Origin: Amorphophallus konjac
Taxonomy: Eukaryota > Streptophyta > Magnoliopsida > Alismatales > Araceae
Length of the DNA: 64,000 nucleotides
Direction of reading: 5' to 3'
Assembly (NCBI GenBank): GCA_022559845.1
Contig: CM040126.1
Coordinates: 227,856,641 to 227,920,640, forward strand
Position 1 is the first letter of the stretch, and every line of letters begins with the position of its first letter. Below the pieces are notes generated by a model that was not told the DNA's origin, did not search any database, and was given only the letters and a program-made list of their open reading frames with translations. This document shows positions 1-12,011 of the stretch, piece after piece. The position numbers and the translations under genes are program-made.

Positions 1-2479
1 AGCATCAGTGTATACCTCAAACTTTTCTCCTTCAATTGGCAATGCTAAGATAGGAGCTGTAGTAAGATGATCCTTGAGAGTTTGGAAACTTCTCTCACAT
101 TCCTCATCCCATTCATAACGGATCTCCTTGCGAGTTAACCTTGTAAGTGGCACGGCGATTTTAGAGAAAACCTTGATGAATCGCCTGTAATAGCCGGCAA
201 GACCTAAGAAACTTCGGATCTCGCTAGCATTGGTCGGTCTTTCCTAGTTCCTTACAGCTTCAACCTTTGATGGGTCTACAGACAAGCCATCCTTTGATAT
301 AACATGTCCGAGAAAAGTCACTTCTTCAAGCCAGAATTCACACTTGCTAAGTTTTGCATATAATTGATTGGTCCTCAATATTTGCAATGAAATCCTCAAA
401 TGTTCCGCATGCTCTTCCTTGGTCTTGGAATAAATCAATATATCATCAATAAAGACTACCACAAATTGATCCAAATAAGGCCTGTATATGCTATTCATTA
501 ACTGCATAAAGGCAGCAGGGGCATTTGTTAGTCCGAAGGGCATAACCATGAATTCATAATGGCCATACCTGCTTCTGAATGCCGTTTTATGAATGTCATC
601 ATCTTTGATCCTTAACTGATGATATCCCGACCTGAGATCAATTTTGGAGAAATACTTGGATCCGGATATTTGATCAAATAATTCATCGATTCTCGGCAGT
701 GGATACTTGTTCTTGATAGTGAGATGATTCAACTGTCGATAGTCGATGCATAGCCTCATGGATCCATCTTTCTTCTTCACAAATAACACAGGCGCTCCCC
801 ACGGGGAAGTACTTGGTCTAATGAATCCTTTCTTAATGAGTTCCATCAATTGCTCCTTTAATTCCTTGAGTTCAGCAGGTGACATCCTATAAGGTGCCTT
901 TGAAATCGGACCAGCACCAGGGACTAAGTCGATGGTGAAGGCCACTTCTCTTTGCGGGGGTAATCCCGGCAAATCTTCCGAAAATACGTCCAGAAATTCT
1001 TGTACTACTGGAATGTCTCCTAGCTTAGCTTCCTTAGCTTCTTTAACTGTGACAAAGGCAAGGAAAGATGTACATCCTTTCCTAATGAGCTTGCTAGCTC
1101 GGAGAGCTGAAATAAGAGGGGATTTGCTCCGACTCTTGGGGCTAGTAAATATTAGTTCTGGAAATTCCTTGAATGTAACCTTACTATTCCGGCAATCAAC
1201 CGTTGCCTGATACTTGGATAACCAATCAGCCCCTAGTATAACATCATACTCTTTCAGATCTAAACATATGAGATCAATAGGGAGATTTTGACCATGAATC
1301 AATACCTCGCAGTTTTGGTAATGATGTGTAATATCAGTCTCATCATCCAGAGGAGTAGACAAGACTAACTTTATCCATTCCGGTTCTAGGGGTAATGGGT
1401 CAGCAAACTTTTTAGAAACAATAGAATGAGATGCACCAGTATCAATTAAGACATATACATTCCTGGAACAAACTTTCAATATACCTTCCACTAAGCCGCC
1501 TCCTTCTACTTGCTCGGTCTCCTTGATTGCATGAAGACGAGCATTCTTGGTTACTGGGCGCTTCCCGTCAACGGCTTGGTCGTTAAGTAATGGGCAATCG
1601 GGAATCTGATGCTCACGACTCCCACAACGGAGACATGCTCCTAGTTTCCTCCAGCATTCTTCTGTTCTATGACCCGCTTTATCACAATGTTTGCACACTG
1701 TATTTGGAGAGGTGGTGGTGATAGAGAAGGGCTTGGTCTTCTTGAACTTTTGGTCTTGTGAGGATGCTCCTCCATTGCTAGGCCTTTTCTTGAAGTTGGG
1801 TTTAAAGGACCCCGAACCTGTAACTTGTTCCTTCTTATCCTTACCACGAATCCTATCGGATAGTTCCGTGGCATCTTCTAATAATTGAGCTCGGCGCACG
1901 ATTTCGGAATAAACTTGGATATCCATCGGCGCCAGCTGAGTAATATAGTGGGGCCTAAGCCCATTAAGAAATCTACGGGCCTTCATCTTCTCCGTGCTAA
2001 TCAAATGCTTAGCATATCTAGACAACCTGGAGAACTGAGCTTCATACTCGGCCACGGACAAAGATCGTTGCTTCAGTGCAGTAAATTCTGCAGCCTTCTT
2101 TTCCTGAACTCGATCTGAGAAATATTTCACGTTGAAGTGTTCAACGAATTCCTCCCACGAAACCTGATCTTGATTTATAGTAGCCTCTATTGATTCCCAC
2201 CAGCATCTAGCATCCCTTTCTAACTGAAAAGTAGCTAATAAAACTTTATCCTGATCTGTGCATTGCATAACACGGAATATACATTCTATTTCCCTGATCC
2301 AGTGTTCAACGTCATCTGGATCAGTAGAACCCGTGAACTTGGGTGGGTTCATGTTCTTGAAAGTCTGGTGGAGACTTCTGCTCGTTGTCCACCTCCTTGT
2401 GCTACTTGTTGCAGCACTTGAGTCATGCCTTGCAGGGTACGCTGCATGTTGTGCCATTGAGCACGTTCGGCAGCCATTA
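1..2479 (-). pseudogene. A1 gag-pol (gag, protease, RT; partial), broken
   Basis: Gag-pol polyprotein of a Ty3-gypsy element. From 2457 leftward there is one open frame of 737 codons. It holds a retrotransposon gag domain (about residues 38-200), two CCHC knuckles ([14 protein letters not shown] and the incomplete [14 protein letters not shown]), a protease with DTGASHS and ILGADWL, and RT with the catalytic [13 protein letters not shown] at 244-246 stands where relatives have Trp (A2 reads KNWAKPTN), a G-to-A change. The frame stays open to base 1, into the RT connection and RNase H start. The likely true start is the ATG at 2477-2479 ([12 protein letters not shown]), which lies in another frame, so a frameshift near 2360-2400 separates it from the rest. 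At least two lesions therefore break it. Confidence 0.88.
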
Positions 2480-2652
2480 TCCTACAATTTATAATAACTA
2501 GATTAATACGTGATTTGTATCTTAAAGACTAGCATTCTATGTTAACTTTAACCCTTGGTTCTACCCAATCTCACTGGTTAAAGGTTTAAACATATCCTTG
2601 GACTTGGGTTTTCCTAGGAATTGAATACCCTAGGCTCTGATACCACAAAAAC
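2480..2652 (-). other. A1 leader between PBS and gag
   Basis: Non-coding leader between the LTR/PBS and the first gag ATG. It includes the PBS and a few bases of spacer next to the LTR. Nothing else is recognised in it. Confidence 0.6.
2633..2645 (-). promoter_or_regulatory. A1 primer-binding site (tRNA-iMet)
   Basis: On the minus strand this reads TGGTATCAGAGCC, the usual plant complement to the 3' end of initiator methionine tRNA. It lies 7 nt downstream of the LTR end, where minus-strand DNA synthesis would be primed. Confidence 0.88.
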
Positions 2653-4151
2653 TGTCACGCCCCGAGCGCGGAAGATACTCGGATATGCGCGACGAGTTTA
2701 TATCAATCATGTCAATCAGAGTAGTAGTGTATTCGACACCAAAACAGAGATGTGCAAAATAGAAAGATAACCCAATCCTTTATTTCATAATGGATAGACT
2801 ATTACAAATCCAATACTCTATTCAATTAAAAAGGAAAAGTACATAGTGGACTCAAGAAAATAGGGAAAAAAGACTAGATGACACTTGGAAAAGCTCTAGC
2901 TCTTTCACTCTTGACCATTCCCATCCGATTGACTTCCCTCGTCGTCGGAATTACCTGAAAAGTAAGGGACAAACACGGAGTGAGCGAACGCTCAGTAGGA
3001 AATTATATCTCAGGAACTAGCAAGGGTTTAAGTAGTTACATCTTTCATGAATGCACTATAGCTATGCATGCTCGCATAAAACGACAAGATAGAGAATTTA
3101 TCAAGCAAGACAGCAAGATGAACTAGTCATGAGTTTTCAAGAAAAAAGATGACATGATATTCAAGCAAGTACTTTTTAGCAAGTCATGTCAAGAACTTTG
3201 GTTATCATGTATCAAGCAAGCAAGTAATTACCCTTTCTCGGGTCACGCAATTCATGTCAAGTCAAGTACGAGTAAAGTACAAGATTTGTGTGGAATGTCC
3301 AATCAAGCTAGTCATGCACTCGGTATAATGCCAGATACCTTATCATTCAACTCCCATGGGCACAAGTACTTTCGGGTGCTCCTCCCAGGACCAGATCGGG
3401 CCCTATATGCGCAGGCATTTATCATGTATATTTGACATCCACTCTTGTATATATATATAGCCAATAGGGAATTTCAACAATTTAAGCTTGTAGACACGTA
3501 GGATAACTTTGAGAGAATGGAGTCCAAAAATACGACATTGGACATAGATAGGCGATAACAACGGTACAATCACGATGAACGATGAAACTAGGTGGAATTA
3601 GGTTCCCTTAACTCGGGTACCATGACAAACAAGTATGGACATTCTTTATATAGAATTGAGGTCCACATGAACAGTACATCAAAGGCAAGATACCCTCATT
3701 CTTATTATAGAATTGAGGTCCACAAGAACATCAACAAATGGCATGATATCATCATCCCATTAAGAATTCTCATGATATACTCTTTGCATATCATAAGGGC
3801 CGGTATACCATGTTTCTTTAGAGTGACATGGCATTCAATAGCGTAATGGGTTTTTAAGGTACAACCAGCTCAGTCGACCTTGAGGGAATCCAAGGTACGA
3901 GGAGTCTTACGGAGGTCTCTATGACTAACTCGCTAGTCCAAAGGAACGGAATATCCAATGGAGAGCTTGTATGTCAATGAGAGTTGAGGGTGATCGATAA
4001 AACATCATGAAACGTGGGACTATACTCATGGAGTGGAGTAATAGTGCCTACATATATATATACATATAGTGAAACCCTCGGATAACAGCAATCGAAAAAA
4101 ATCAGTTATGCAGAAAGTAGCGACTCTGGTAAAGTCATTTTTCGTAAAATT

Positions 4152-4600
4152 AACGCCTTAATCAGGGGCGTTTATATTAAATTTGACAACATATAAAGAG
4201 GTCATCCTTTCCAATATTGCTATTTTACAAGATATTAAAATCTGTAATTTTGTTGAAAACGCGCCTTGGGTAGGAGCGTTACCAGGAAAAAGGCGCCCTA
4301 GTCCGGGGCGTTAGTTAAACAAGAGACGACCTGGTCAAGGTCGTGAATTCACAATTTTACCAATTTCGAGGTAATGAATATTTCAGGAACATGGTATATA
4401 GTCAGGACCAGAAAAATAGCAGGATTACAAGAAATTGACCGTGCATTAATTTAGGATCATGTTTGCATTGATAATTACTTTTTAAACATGCTATTTATTA
4501 ATTAACAGGAATTAACGTCCGTGTGCAGGGCGTCAAATCGGGAATTGACGACTTGGGCATGGTCGTGTCTTTTAAATTAACGCCCTTGTTAGGGTCGTTT
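4152..4600. repeat. Array of short imperfect palindromes in A1 LTR, block 1
   Basis: Repeated units of 20-25 bp in which a GACGNCC or AACGCC arm is followed by about 8-10 bases and its near inverse. Examples are AACGCCTTAATCAGGGGCGTT (21 bp, 4152-4173 region, here ending in GGCGTT), a GACGACC...GGTCGT unit near 4326, and AACGCCC...GGTCGTT near 4579. Units are spaced irregularly at roughly 40-120 bp. Confidence 0.65.
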
Positions 4601-5097
4601 CTTTCAAAAATTTCGTAGAAAATAACCAGAACGCATGAAAACTATATGCATGAACTACCAATGATAATTATCTATAGTTATATGGGAGTTTGGGCTACGT
4701 TCCATGAGAAAATCCTACCTTGATAATTTGAGTTGGATGAACTGACGAAGGGTTTGAAAAAGATCTGAAGCTTCAACTGCAACCAATCAACCGCAGTATC
4801 AACAGGAGGAACGTTCGTTTTGAAGAACCCTTGTTCTTCGACAGAGCTTCCTACAGAGAAATATGAAGACATATCAATCTTCACTTCATAATACTTTTGG
4901 CTGAAGGTAAGAGGAGAGAAGAACTTACGGTTGTTCTTCACGACGTCAAGGTTTCTTCAACCTGGAAGAAGGAAGAAGATGACGAATCAATAACCTTCGT
5001 AAAAATCAAAAGGGACAGAGGGACAGAAGAGCTATGGTTCTGTACTTACCTTCAGAGAACTCGAACGCCAAATAGCGTTCTTGATAGAATCAAATGA

Positions 5098-5107
5098 GTA
5101 TTTATAG
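5098..5107 (-). promoter_or_regulatory. A1 LTR TATA-like box
   Basis: The minus strand reads CTATAAATAC, close to the plant TATA consensus, inside the LTR and in element orientation. It is the best candidate for the U3 promoter of A1. The transcription start itself cannot be seen. Confidence 0.5.
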
Positions 5108-5249
5108 GGTCTTAGAAATCCTAATAAGGCTAGAGTTATACTGGAAGTAATACTTCCATATTAAAGTTATTACTACATTCGAACTCTTTCTCATAGTTAT
5201 CAACTTACCCTGGATAGACTCCTGGGTCGAACGAAACTCGAACTGAATT

Positions 5250-5452
5250 AACGACCTAGGTAACGGCGTCGAATTTAAATTGACGCCTTGGCATGCGTCG
5301 TTTCTTGTTAAACCGCGTCCATGTCAAGGGCATTACCCTTACTTATTTTGGTCGCCTGAGATTTGACGCCATGACGCGTGGGCGTCACTTCTTATAACAC
5401 GCCTTTATCAAGGGCGCTTATTCGTAAAGTCGCGCCTTTTCCTGAGGCGTTA
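5250..5452. repeat. Array of short palindromes in A1 LTR, block 2
   Basis: Four or more inverted-repeat units. One is perfect, with 7-nt arms TGACGCC and GGCGTCA around a 10-nt loop near 5356. Others are ACGCC...GGGCGC and GCGCC...GGCGTT. Same motif family as block 1 in this LTR. Confidence 0.65.
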
Positions 5453-5561
5453 TTTTTATCAGGGTTTAATTCTTTTTATTCCAAGCTCTTTCGTTTATTT
5501 ATTAAATCTTTTAATCTATTTTGATTTATTTATTCCTTTTTATTTTATCAGGGTTGCTACA

Positions 5562-8199
5562 AATTCATCCCTCGATGGCTCATCCACCGATCTTCAGAGG
5601 TGATGGTTTTGAGCAATGGTTGGAAAAGTTGCATCAGTATGTAAGAACAACCGATCCTTATTTGTGGAAGGTAATGACTCACGGTTCACACAAATTATCA
5701 AAAGATAAATCCAAGTGGACCGAGAAGGCTAAATTGAAGGACTCCGTCAATTCTAGAGCATTGAACATGGTAAAAGCATCAATTGATAGAGCACTAATTT
5801 CATATATCTCATCTTGCAGGTCTGCCAAAGAAATCTTGAACAAACTGAAGGATGGCAGCTGCAAAAATGATAATCGATGCATGATGGCTCAAGGAAGTGA
5901 ACATAGCAGCAATCAAGATGAAGAACAGGACTATGATCAAGTAAACATTTTTGAAGACTATGCCCTGGATGATTGGATTGCTGCATATAATGAATTGCTA
6001 GAGTCTCATGATCACCTAAGAAAACAATATAAGAAAATGAAAAAGAAAATTGACAAAAATGATTCTAATTCATCATGTGAAAAGTGCTTGAAGACTAATG
6101 AATTATATGATAAATGTCTATCTGAGACCCACGTGAATATGAAGCAAATGTGTTTGCTGAAAAATGAAAACCTGGAATGTGCCAGTAAAATTTTTGAATT
6201 AGAAAGTCAGTTAAAGTTAAAAACTGATGAACATCTGATAAACCTGGAAGAGTTGGAAAGGATTAACTCTGATCTGGAGAAATTAAAAGCTGAGAATGGA
6301 GAAGTTCAGAGTAATAATAAAAATCTTAAAGCTGAAATAGAGAAAGTAAACAAGGAAGGTGTGTAGGGTTCCTTTCTAAAATCGTCTTGCAACAAGTGCT
6401 TGGTTCTAAAAGAACGTAATGAAGATCTGTATGATGAAAATGAGGGGCAGAGAAAACTGATTGAATCTATAAAAGAGGATCACAAAAATTTGCTTGCTGA
6501 GAAAATTAAAGTGGAAGAAAGGGAAGAAGAACTAACTGAGAAACTGGAGTTGATGTCCAGTAATGAAAAATGTGATGAAGAAATTGAGAAGTTGATCCAA
6601 GAGAACAAAGAACTGAAAGAACGAAACAAGAAACTCATGGTCCTAAATACTGTTGTTTCAGAGAGGCTTCTGGCTATCGAGAGAGAAAGACTTGCAAATA
6701 AGGAGATTCAAGTAGAAAAACTTGAGGATGAAAATCATGAATTGAAAGCTGAAATTGAGAAGTTAAAACAATTAAACACTGGTATGTCCGAACAACTTCT
6801 CATATTAGAGAAAGGAAAAACTACTTACAATGAAGAGACTAACATATTGAGCAGTCTGGAACAAGAAATTGAGAAGTACAAAACTGCAAACAAAGTCCTA
6901 AGTGAATTCGTTAATTGAAGTGAACAGGAGATAGCCAGTTATGAACTTCACATCGCCTATTTGGAAACTAAAATTCAGGATCGGGAAAAATCAACATCCG
7001 AGTCTGCTGAAAACAAGAGAAAAATGAAAGTTGTTATGAAAAATGAGGATAATAAGTCACAAAAGGGGATAAATTATAGTTTTGATGTTAAGGAAACTAT
7101 TAGAAACCATCTATACACAACTTTCGTGCAAAATCCTGAAGTAGCTGGTACCACAAGTCAATCCCCAAAACAAAATAAAGACATGAAAACTTCCTCATCA
7201 CATGTATTCCAATTCATGGCTCAAAGAAATGAAAAACAAATGAAAAGTGAGAAAAAGAGGAAGAATTTAAATAAAAATGCTCAGAAGAATAAGATTAAAT
7301 TTGTCCCTGATCGTGCTAGGAATTTTGATGATTCTGTGGACCATGATAGTGAATTGCATGCCACATACCAATCCCCTACTCATTCGCATGCACACGAAAA
7401 GGTCGGTTCATGCCATTATTGTGGCAAGGCAGGTCACGTAATGGATGATTGCAGATTATTGATAGAAGATGAGCATGCAAGTGAAACATTGCATTCTAGA
7501 AATTCATTTGGTAGAAACCATGCTACTATAAAGTCTAGTGCATATTGTCGTTATTGTGGTAGGCATGGTCGTCTCATGAGTGCATGTCTCATCATGAAAC
7601 AAGATGATAAAATGCTGCATAGGTATTATGCGAATTATCATGGCCCCAAAAGAAACCCGTTTGCTTCAAACCAGCACATTATTTGTTTTAACTGTAACAA
7701 ACGTGGTCACAAAGCCATTGAGTGCTGGTCTAGATCTACTTGGGGTAAAAATGGTTCTAAAGGTAAGCACATCAGGTGCTTCGAGTGTGAGAAGCATGGC
7801 CATACAGTCGAGGACTGTTGGCATGCTCAGGAAAATTCTGTTAATCCGTATTGTGTCAAATTCTCTACGAAACGACCTGTGAACTTTTCATGTTTTAACT
7901 GTGGTAAGCCAGGTCACAAATCTACTGAATGTTGGCTGATTAAGAACAAGAAACAAAATGTCCATGTGAACAACAGATCATTTTATGCTTATGCACATAG
8001 ACCTCATGCTTCTGTTAATGTGCATCACAATAGTAGAAAATATGCTGCTTATTGTAAATACTGTGGTAAATTAGGACACTCCATAGCCAACTGTCACTTG
8101 ATGGAATTTGATAATAATGTTGCTAAGGAACTATTTAAAACACCTGTTGGGGTTAGTACAGGACCCAAGACTACTTGGGTTCCTGCTGGATCAAAGTAA
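5562..8199 (+). pseudogene. Element B gag with six zinc-knuckle motifs, two stops
   Basis: Nucleocapsid/capsid protein of a SIRE-like Copia element, in a single frame from 5562 to 8199. It is interrupted by TAG at 6364-6366 and TGA at 6916-6918. The N-terminus was removed by A1; the first ATG left is at 5575. The start (PPIFRGDGFEQWL...LWKVMTHG) aligns with the C gag capsid region. About 300 residues including C's central zinc knuckle are then missing, and homology resumes at FEDYALDDWIAAYNELL. A long charged coiled coil follows (about 5990-7000). The C-terminal third holds six CCHC-like motifs at about 7410, 7546, 7684, 7777, 7891 and 8056. The second (CRYCGRHGRLMSAC) has Arg in place of His. 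C has a single, centrally placed knuckle, so this C-terminal cluster is distinctive. Confidence 0.8.
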
Positions 8200-8240
8200 T
8201 CAAATTTTTGCAGGTGTGCCTTGGAAGCTGATGAATAAAG
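8189..8240 (+). other. Element B gag-pol junction with acceptor-like site
   Basis: Gag ends at TAA (8197-8199), followed by AAATTTTTGCAGGTGTGCC. The motif TTTTTGCAG/GT looks like a plant 3' splice site, and the same string occurs at the gag-pol border of element C. The reading LQVCLEA after it corresponds to LQVSLAA at the start of C pol. Pol homology then stops, so the rest of pol has been deleted in B. Confidence 0.5.
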
Positions 8241-8504
8241 GGGTCAATAATCCAAGGCACTCAAGAATGAAAACCCCATGACTGCGCTGTACAGGTTAGT
8301 TCTGAAAACTTACCTTAAATTCTGCTATATGAAATTGTTTGTGTTAGATATTTGCATATCATATTAATCTATCTGTTCTTAACTGACATCTCTTGAAAAT
8401 CTGACTACTCTCGCATGATGCTCTCTGAATAAAGAATTTTCTGATGTTTGAATAACTATTACACAACTGAGTGTCATAGGCATGCTTTGCATAGTTGATG
8501 TTTA

Positions 8505-8730
8505 AAGTCGATGCGTGTATTGCACTGAGTATAGGTAATTGCATGTCTTGCATATAGTCGGTGCATCTCATGTCCACTGCATACAGGTCCGTACACTTCG
8601 TGTTCTTCATGTGTCAAATTCGGTGCATGGTATGCTTCATGCTTGATTTAAGTCGGTGCATGCTTTTTTGTCACATGCATAGAAAGATCGATGCACATAT
8701 GGCTTGTGTGAAATCGAATTCAGTGCAACT
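8505..8730 (+). repeat. TCGGTGCAT motif array inside element B, outside the LTR
   Basis: Repeated TCGGTGCAT/TCGATGCA/TGCATG motifs at roughly 30-60 bp spacing (near 8507, 8554, 8621, 8656, 8693). The same motif forms a much longer array in the B LTR at 10975-11830. It is either an LTR-derived fragment or an independent copy of the array. Confidence 0.6.
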
Positions 8731-9611
8731 TAAAGTTCATATTTTTACATAATCGATTAGTTCTGAAATTTGGTAGTCGCTTCCTCTGATTGAACAGCAT
8801 GAATTTTCTTCGAGCCTACATTTTAAAATCATGAGTTGTGCCTTCATTGCATATCTTGTATTCTGTCAGGGGGAGTCTGTCTGTTGTTGCTTGGTCATCA
8901 TGATCTCTTTATCAGATTTGTTGCATACTGCACATTTGAAGAGTAGTGCATGTCATAAAATTTGAAAAATCTTAAAAACATATTCCATTGCATCTAGATA
9001 GGGGGAGCATGCATGCTTCATTACTTATTCACCTCTTGAACTCCTTCTATCTAGCTATCTTATCCATTCCATTCCCAATGTGTGGTTATGCTGATCTGTC
9101 TGTACTCCAGACCCAGCTATTGAAATTGATTCTGATGTACATACATATGATGATCTTCTCTCCTGCTGTTATTTGCCCTACCAGCTTGTACCTATTCAAC
9201 ACTCACATCCTTTCAAGCTGGTCTGATTAATCTGGTTCTTGTTCCAGGAATGATAAGCTGTTTAGTTGTATTGCTTGGAGTGATCTGAAATCTTTATGTT
9301 GTCTACCATGTTTTAGTCTAAATTCTTAAAAGAAATTCCTATCATATAGGTTTAAGAATGTCTACTGATTTAGACTGATATAAGTTTAATGTATTCTCAG
9401 ATTTGCATTCAAATGTATTGAAAGTATCTGAATGATGAGTTTTAATAAATTTTAACCAATGGTGTCATGAATACCCTAGCCTCACCCGTCTGTAATCTGA
9501 ATATGTGATATCAAGGCTACTTTGGTAGAGACACATAGAGTGAGTATTGTTTTTAAACATTAACCCGAAAAATGTTGACTAAATGAAAAAATTGAATTCA
9601 GAGCAATGACT

Positions 9612-9896
9612 TGATCACTGAGAAACTGGGTTCTCTATCAATGAAATAGAGTAAACCTATGTCATGAAGTGCCATGGTTATCTCCGGTGAAAATTCATTG
9701 AAAAATCTGACAGAGCAATAGCATGTCTGTGTTGAGTAACTGAGGAGTTCGGCCTCTAATCAAGGTGTCTCCTCATGTAAAAAGACACTTCTATTGCTAA
9801 CTCTGCTCTGAAAGTTGAGAGACAATGAAAGCTATCACACTGAGTAACTGGGTCATTTCACCTAAGACGTGGTGTGCCTCATGTAAAAAGGTGTTG
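9612..9896 (+). repeat. Three conserved ~110-nt-spaced units of element B 3' region
   Basis: Units begin GAGAAACTGGG (9620), GAGTAACTGAG (9734) and GAGTAACTGGG (9842). The last two continue into (C)CTCTAATCAAGGTGTCTCC-like and CTAAGACGTGGTGTGCCTC-like sequence followed by ATGTAAAAAG. Element C has the same three units in the same order and spacing (57081, about 56969, and 56860 on its minus strand). The bases between units are much less alike. They look like a degenerate three-unit tandem repeat kept in both elements. Confidence 0.65.
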
Positions 9897-10807
9897 ATCA
9901 ACTTAAATTGCTCAAGAAAAATAATGTGCTAATCAAAAGAGAATATCTTGCAAAATCAGTCAACTCACATTCTAGTAAGGGTGTTTAATCTCAATTCTGC
10001 TCTGTGTGACTCTCAAAGGAGTCATCAAGTTCTTTTGAGTAAGATACAGGTGGTTGTTCTTGAGTATTGCTTGATTAATTGGTTCACCTTTATTAAAACC
10101 TACCTTCAGATATGAGTATTGAATTTAATTGACAAATTTGGTATACATCACGGTTAAATCAATTGGGTCATGTCGGTTAATTCTTAACCCCCTATGATAG
10201 GAGAGTCTTTCCTTGTGAGGACTTATTACTGTGGTACCTGCCATACAATTTCCTCTAATCAGGTTCACCTCTGGCAACTTAATCATCATGCTAACTTACC
10301 TGTTGGAGATCTTGTGCCTTGCTTGCTCTTATTTACTCCTACCCTTGGCTACATCTACTTCATTTACATCATCAGTTTCACTCTCTACACTGTTGGAATC
10401 TTCCATCTTGTTTCTGTATCCCTGTCAAATGACTCTTGTAACTGGTTCTGGTTCTGTGGGGCCTTTCACCTGCATTGTTATGTCCATGCAAATGTAAGGT
10501 GTGCCAGAACCAGTTTTGCTTCAGAATTCATGTGGTGGTGAATTCCAGTTTGATTCATTGGATAACCAGAGTTCATCCCTGTGGATACATCATGTGCTTG
10601 CATTTTCGATTCCTTTCATGCTCTCAGGGGGAGTCTGGGCTTTATAGATATTCATGATTATGTCAAAGGGGGAGGTCCATATTTCAAAGGGGGAGAATAG
10701 GTTCATGCATCATATTATTTATCACGCAAACTACCTTCTTTTTGCTGAAGTCAAAGGGGGAGAATAGTTTGATTTGTCGAGTCTGTGTGACTCATTGTGT
10801 TGCCATC

Positions 10808-10823
10808 ATCAAAAAGAGGGAGT
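10808..10823 (+). promoter_or_regulatory. Element B polypurine tract
   Basis: The purine-rich stretch AAAAAGAGGGAG lies directly before the LTR start TGTTGTGCC. This is the expected primer for plus-strand synthesis at the 3' LTR. Further AAAGGGGGAG copies lie within 200 bp upstream, as in C and D. Confidence 0.7.
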
Positions 10824-10974
10824 TGTTGTGCCACTTGTGCCTTGATGATGCTGTGATGTTTTGATGATATCAACATTAGTGTCACCACATAAGATTGCAT
10901 GATTAATCTATGCTTGAGTGCTTGATCTATATGCCTTGATGATGATTTAACTGATGAGCATTCAGTTGCTGCTT

Positions 10975-11830
10975 TAGGTTGGTGCATTGTTCTGTGCACT
11001 ATTTTGGTTGTTGCATTGGGTTTAAGCAAGTCTATGCATCAGTTAAGTCGGTGCACTTATGTTTTGTCTAAGGCTAGTGCATTTTTGTTAGTCCGACTGC
11101 TCAACAACCTCGGTGCATGTCACAGTTCATAGGCATTAAGGCCTATGCATTCCACTCTCTGTGCACACAGTCTTGGCAAGTGTTAGGTCGGTGCATTGCT
11201 TATTCTGCGTCTCATGGTGGCCTGAAGTCGGTGCATGTGTGCATCTCACACACACCTTAAGTCAGTGCACATGAGCCTTCACGGTCGGTGCAATGCGATG
11301 CTTGCTATGGGCTAGCACTACGTTGGTGCATATTCTTATTGTTGTGCTCCTTTTCATGCTAATTGGTACATAGTCAGTGCACATCTCACCAAGGTCCGTG
11401 CACGCTTGCCACCTCGCACTCTCAGGTCTGCGCACGGTCTCATACTTGCATAATAAGTCAGTGCAATTCATGCATACCGCACATACATAGTCGGTACAAT
11501 TTATAGCTCCGCATTCACGACAAGTCTGTGCATATATCTGCTTTGTTAACTTGAGTTCGTGCATACATAATCTCATGCTAAATCAAGTCTGTGCCCACCT
11601 CGTAACAAATTCACTGCATAAGAGACTCATGCATCTTAGTCCATGAAATGTCTGTAGTCTACATAGTCAGTGCATCTGTTAGTCTTGTGCTGCAAATAAG
11701 TTTGTGCATATGCTAATGTGACAGTACTGAACTTGTGCATATAATACTCTATGTCCGTGTACATCTTTCGTGATTGAATGAAGTCTGTGCATATTTTATA
11801 CATAACTGAAAGACACTTATGCAACAGGTC
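10975..11830 (+). repeat. TCGGTGCAT motif array in B LTR
   Basis: Roughly two dozen degenerate copies of A(A)GTCGGTGCAT, also as GTCAGTGCA and GTCTGTGCA, spaced about 25-45 bp through the first half of the LTR. The array ends about 180 bp before the TATA box, so it occupies the upstream control region of the LTR. Confidence 0.75.
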
Positions 11831-12011
11831 AATAGCTCGTGCTCTTCAAGAAGGGCACATGATCCAATGACGATCCTCACTCAAAGATGCTGCCAAGTGG
11901 ACCCTGAAGCTTCCAGATTCTGACAAGTGGCGATTGTCTCCTGAAGCTTCCAGGTCGGAGCGTTCCCTCCACACTCCTAGGGCAAGAGCTCATCAACCTG
12001 ACCTGATGGAG

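Larger units (their letters stand above)
1..5561 (-). mobile_element. Tekay/Del-type Ty3-gypsy element A1, left part outside the window
   Basis: This is a minus-strand Ty3-gypsy chromovirus. Reading leftward it has a 5' LTR (5561 down to 2653), a PBS, a short leader, then gag-protease-RT running off the left edge. The order protease-RT before integrase and the close match of its gag and RT to A2, whose integrase end carries a Tekay-type chromodomain, place it in the Tekay/Del lineage. Its LTR start abuts the coding sequence of Copia element B at 5562, so A1 inserted into B gag. The 3' LTR and the second target-site copy lie outside the window, so the TSD cannot be checked. Confidence 0.85.
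2653..5561 (-). repeat. A1 5' LTR (2909 bp)
   Basis: Long terminal repeat bounded on the minus strand by TGTAGCAACCCTG at 5561 and GGGGCGTGACA at 2653. The end next to the PBS matches the end of the A2 LTR (39073). It has no coding capacity of its own; the short frames inside it look accidental. It carries a TATA-like box on the minus strand near 5100 and two blocks of short inverted repeats. The boundary at 5561 is set by TG and by the start of Copia gag homology immediately outside it. Confidence 0.82.
8241..10823 (+). other. Element B non-coding 3' region
   Basis: No ORF of substance. It contains an array of GTCGGTGCAT-type motifs (8505-8730) like that in the B LTR, three conserved units shared with C (9612-9896), and several purine tracts (AGGGGGAG near 8870, 9000, 10626, 10668, 10687 and 10757). 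By comparison with C this corresponds to the region between pol and the 3' LTR. No envelope-like ORF is recognisable. Confidence 0.6.
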
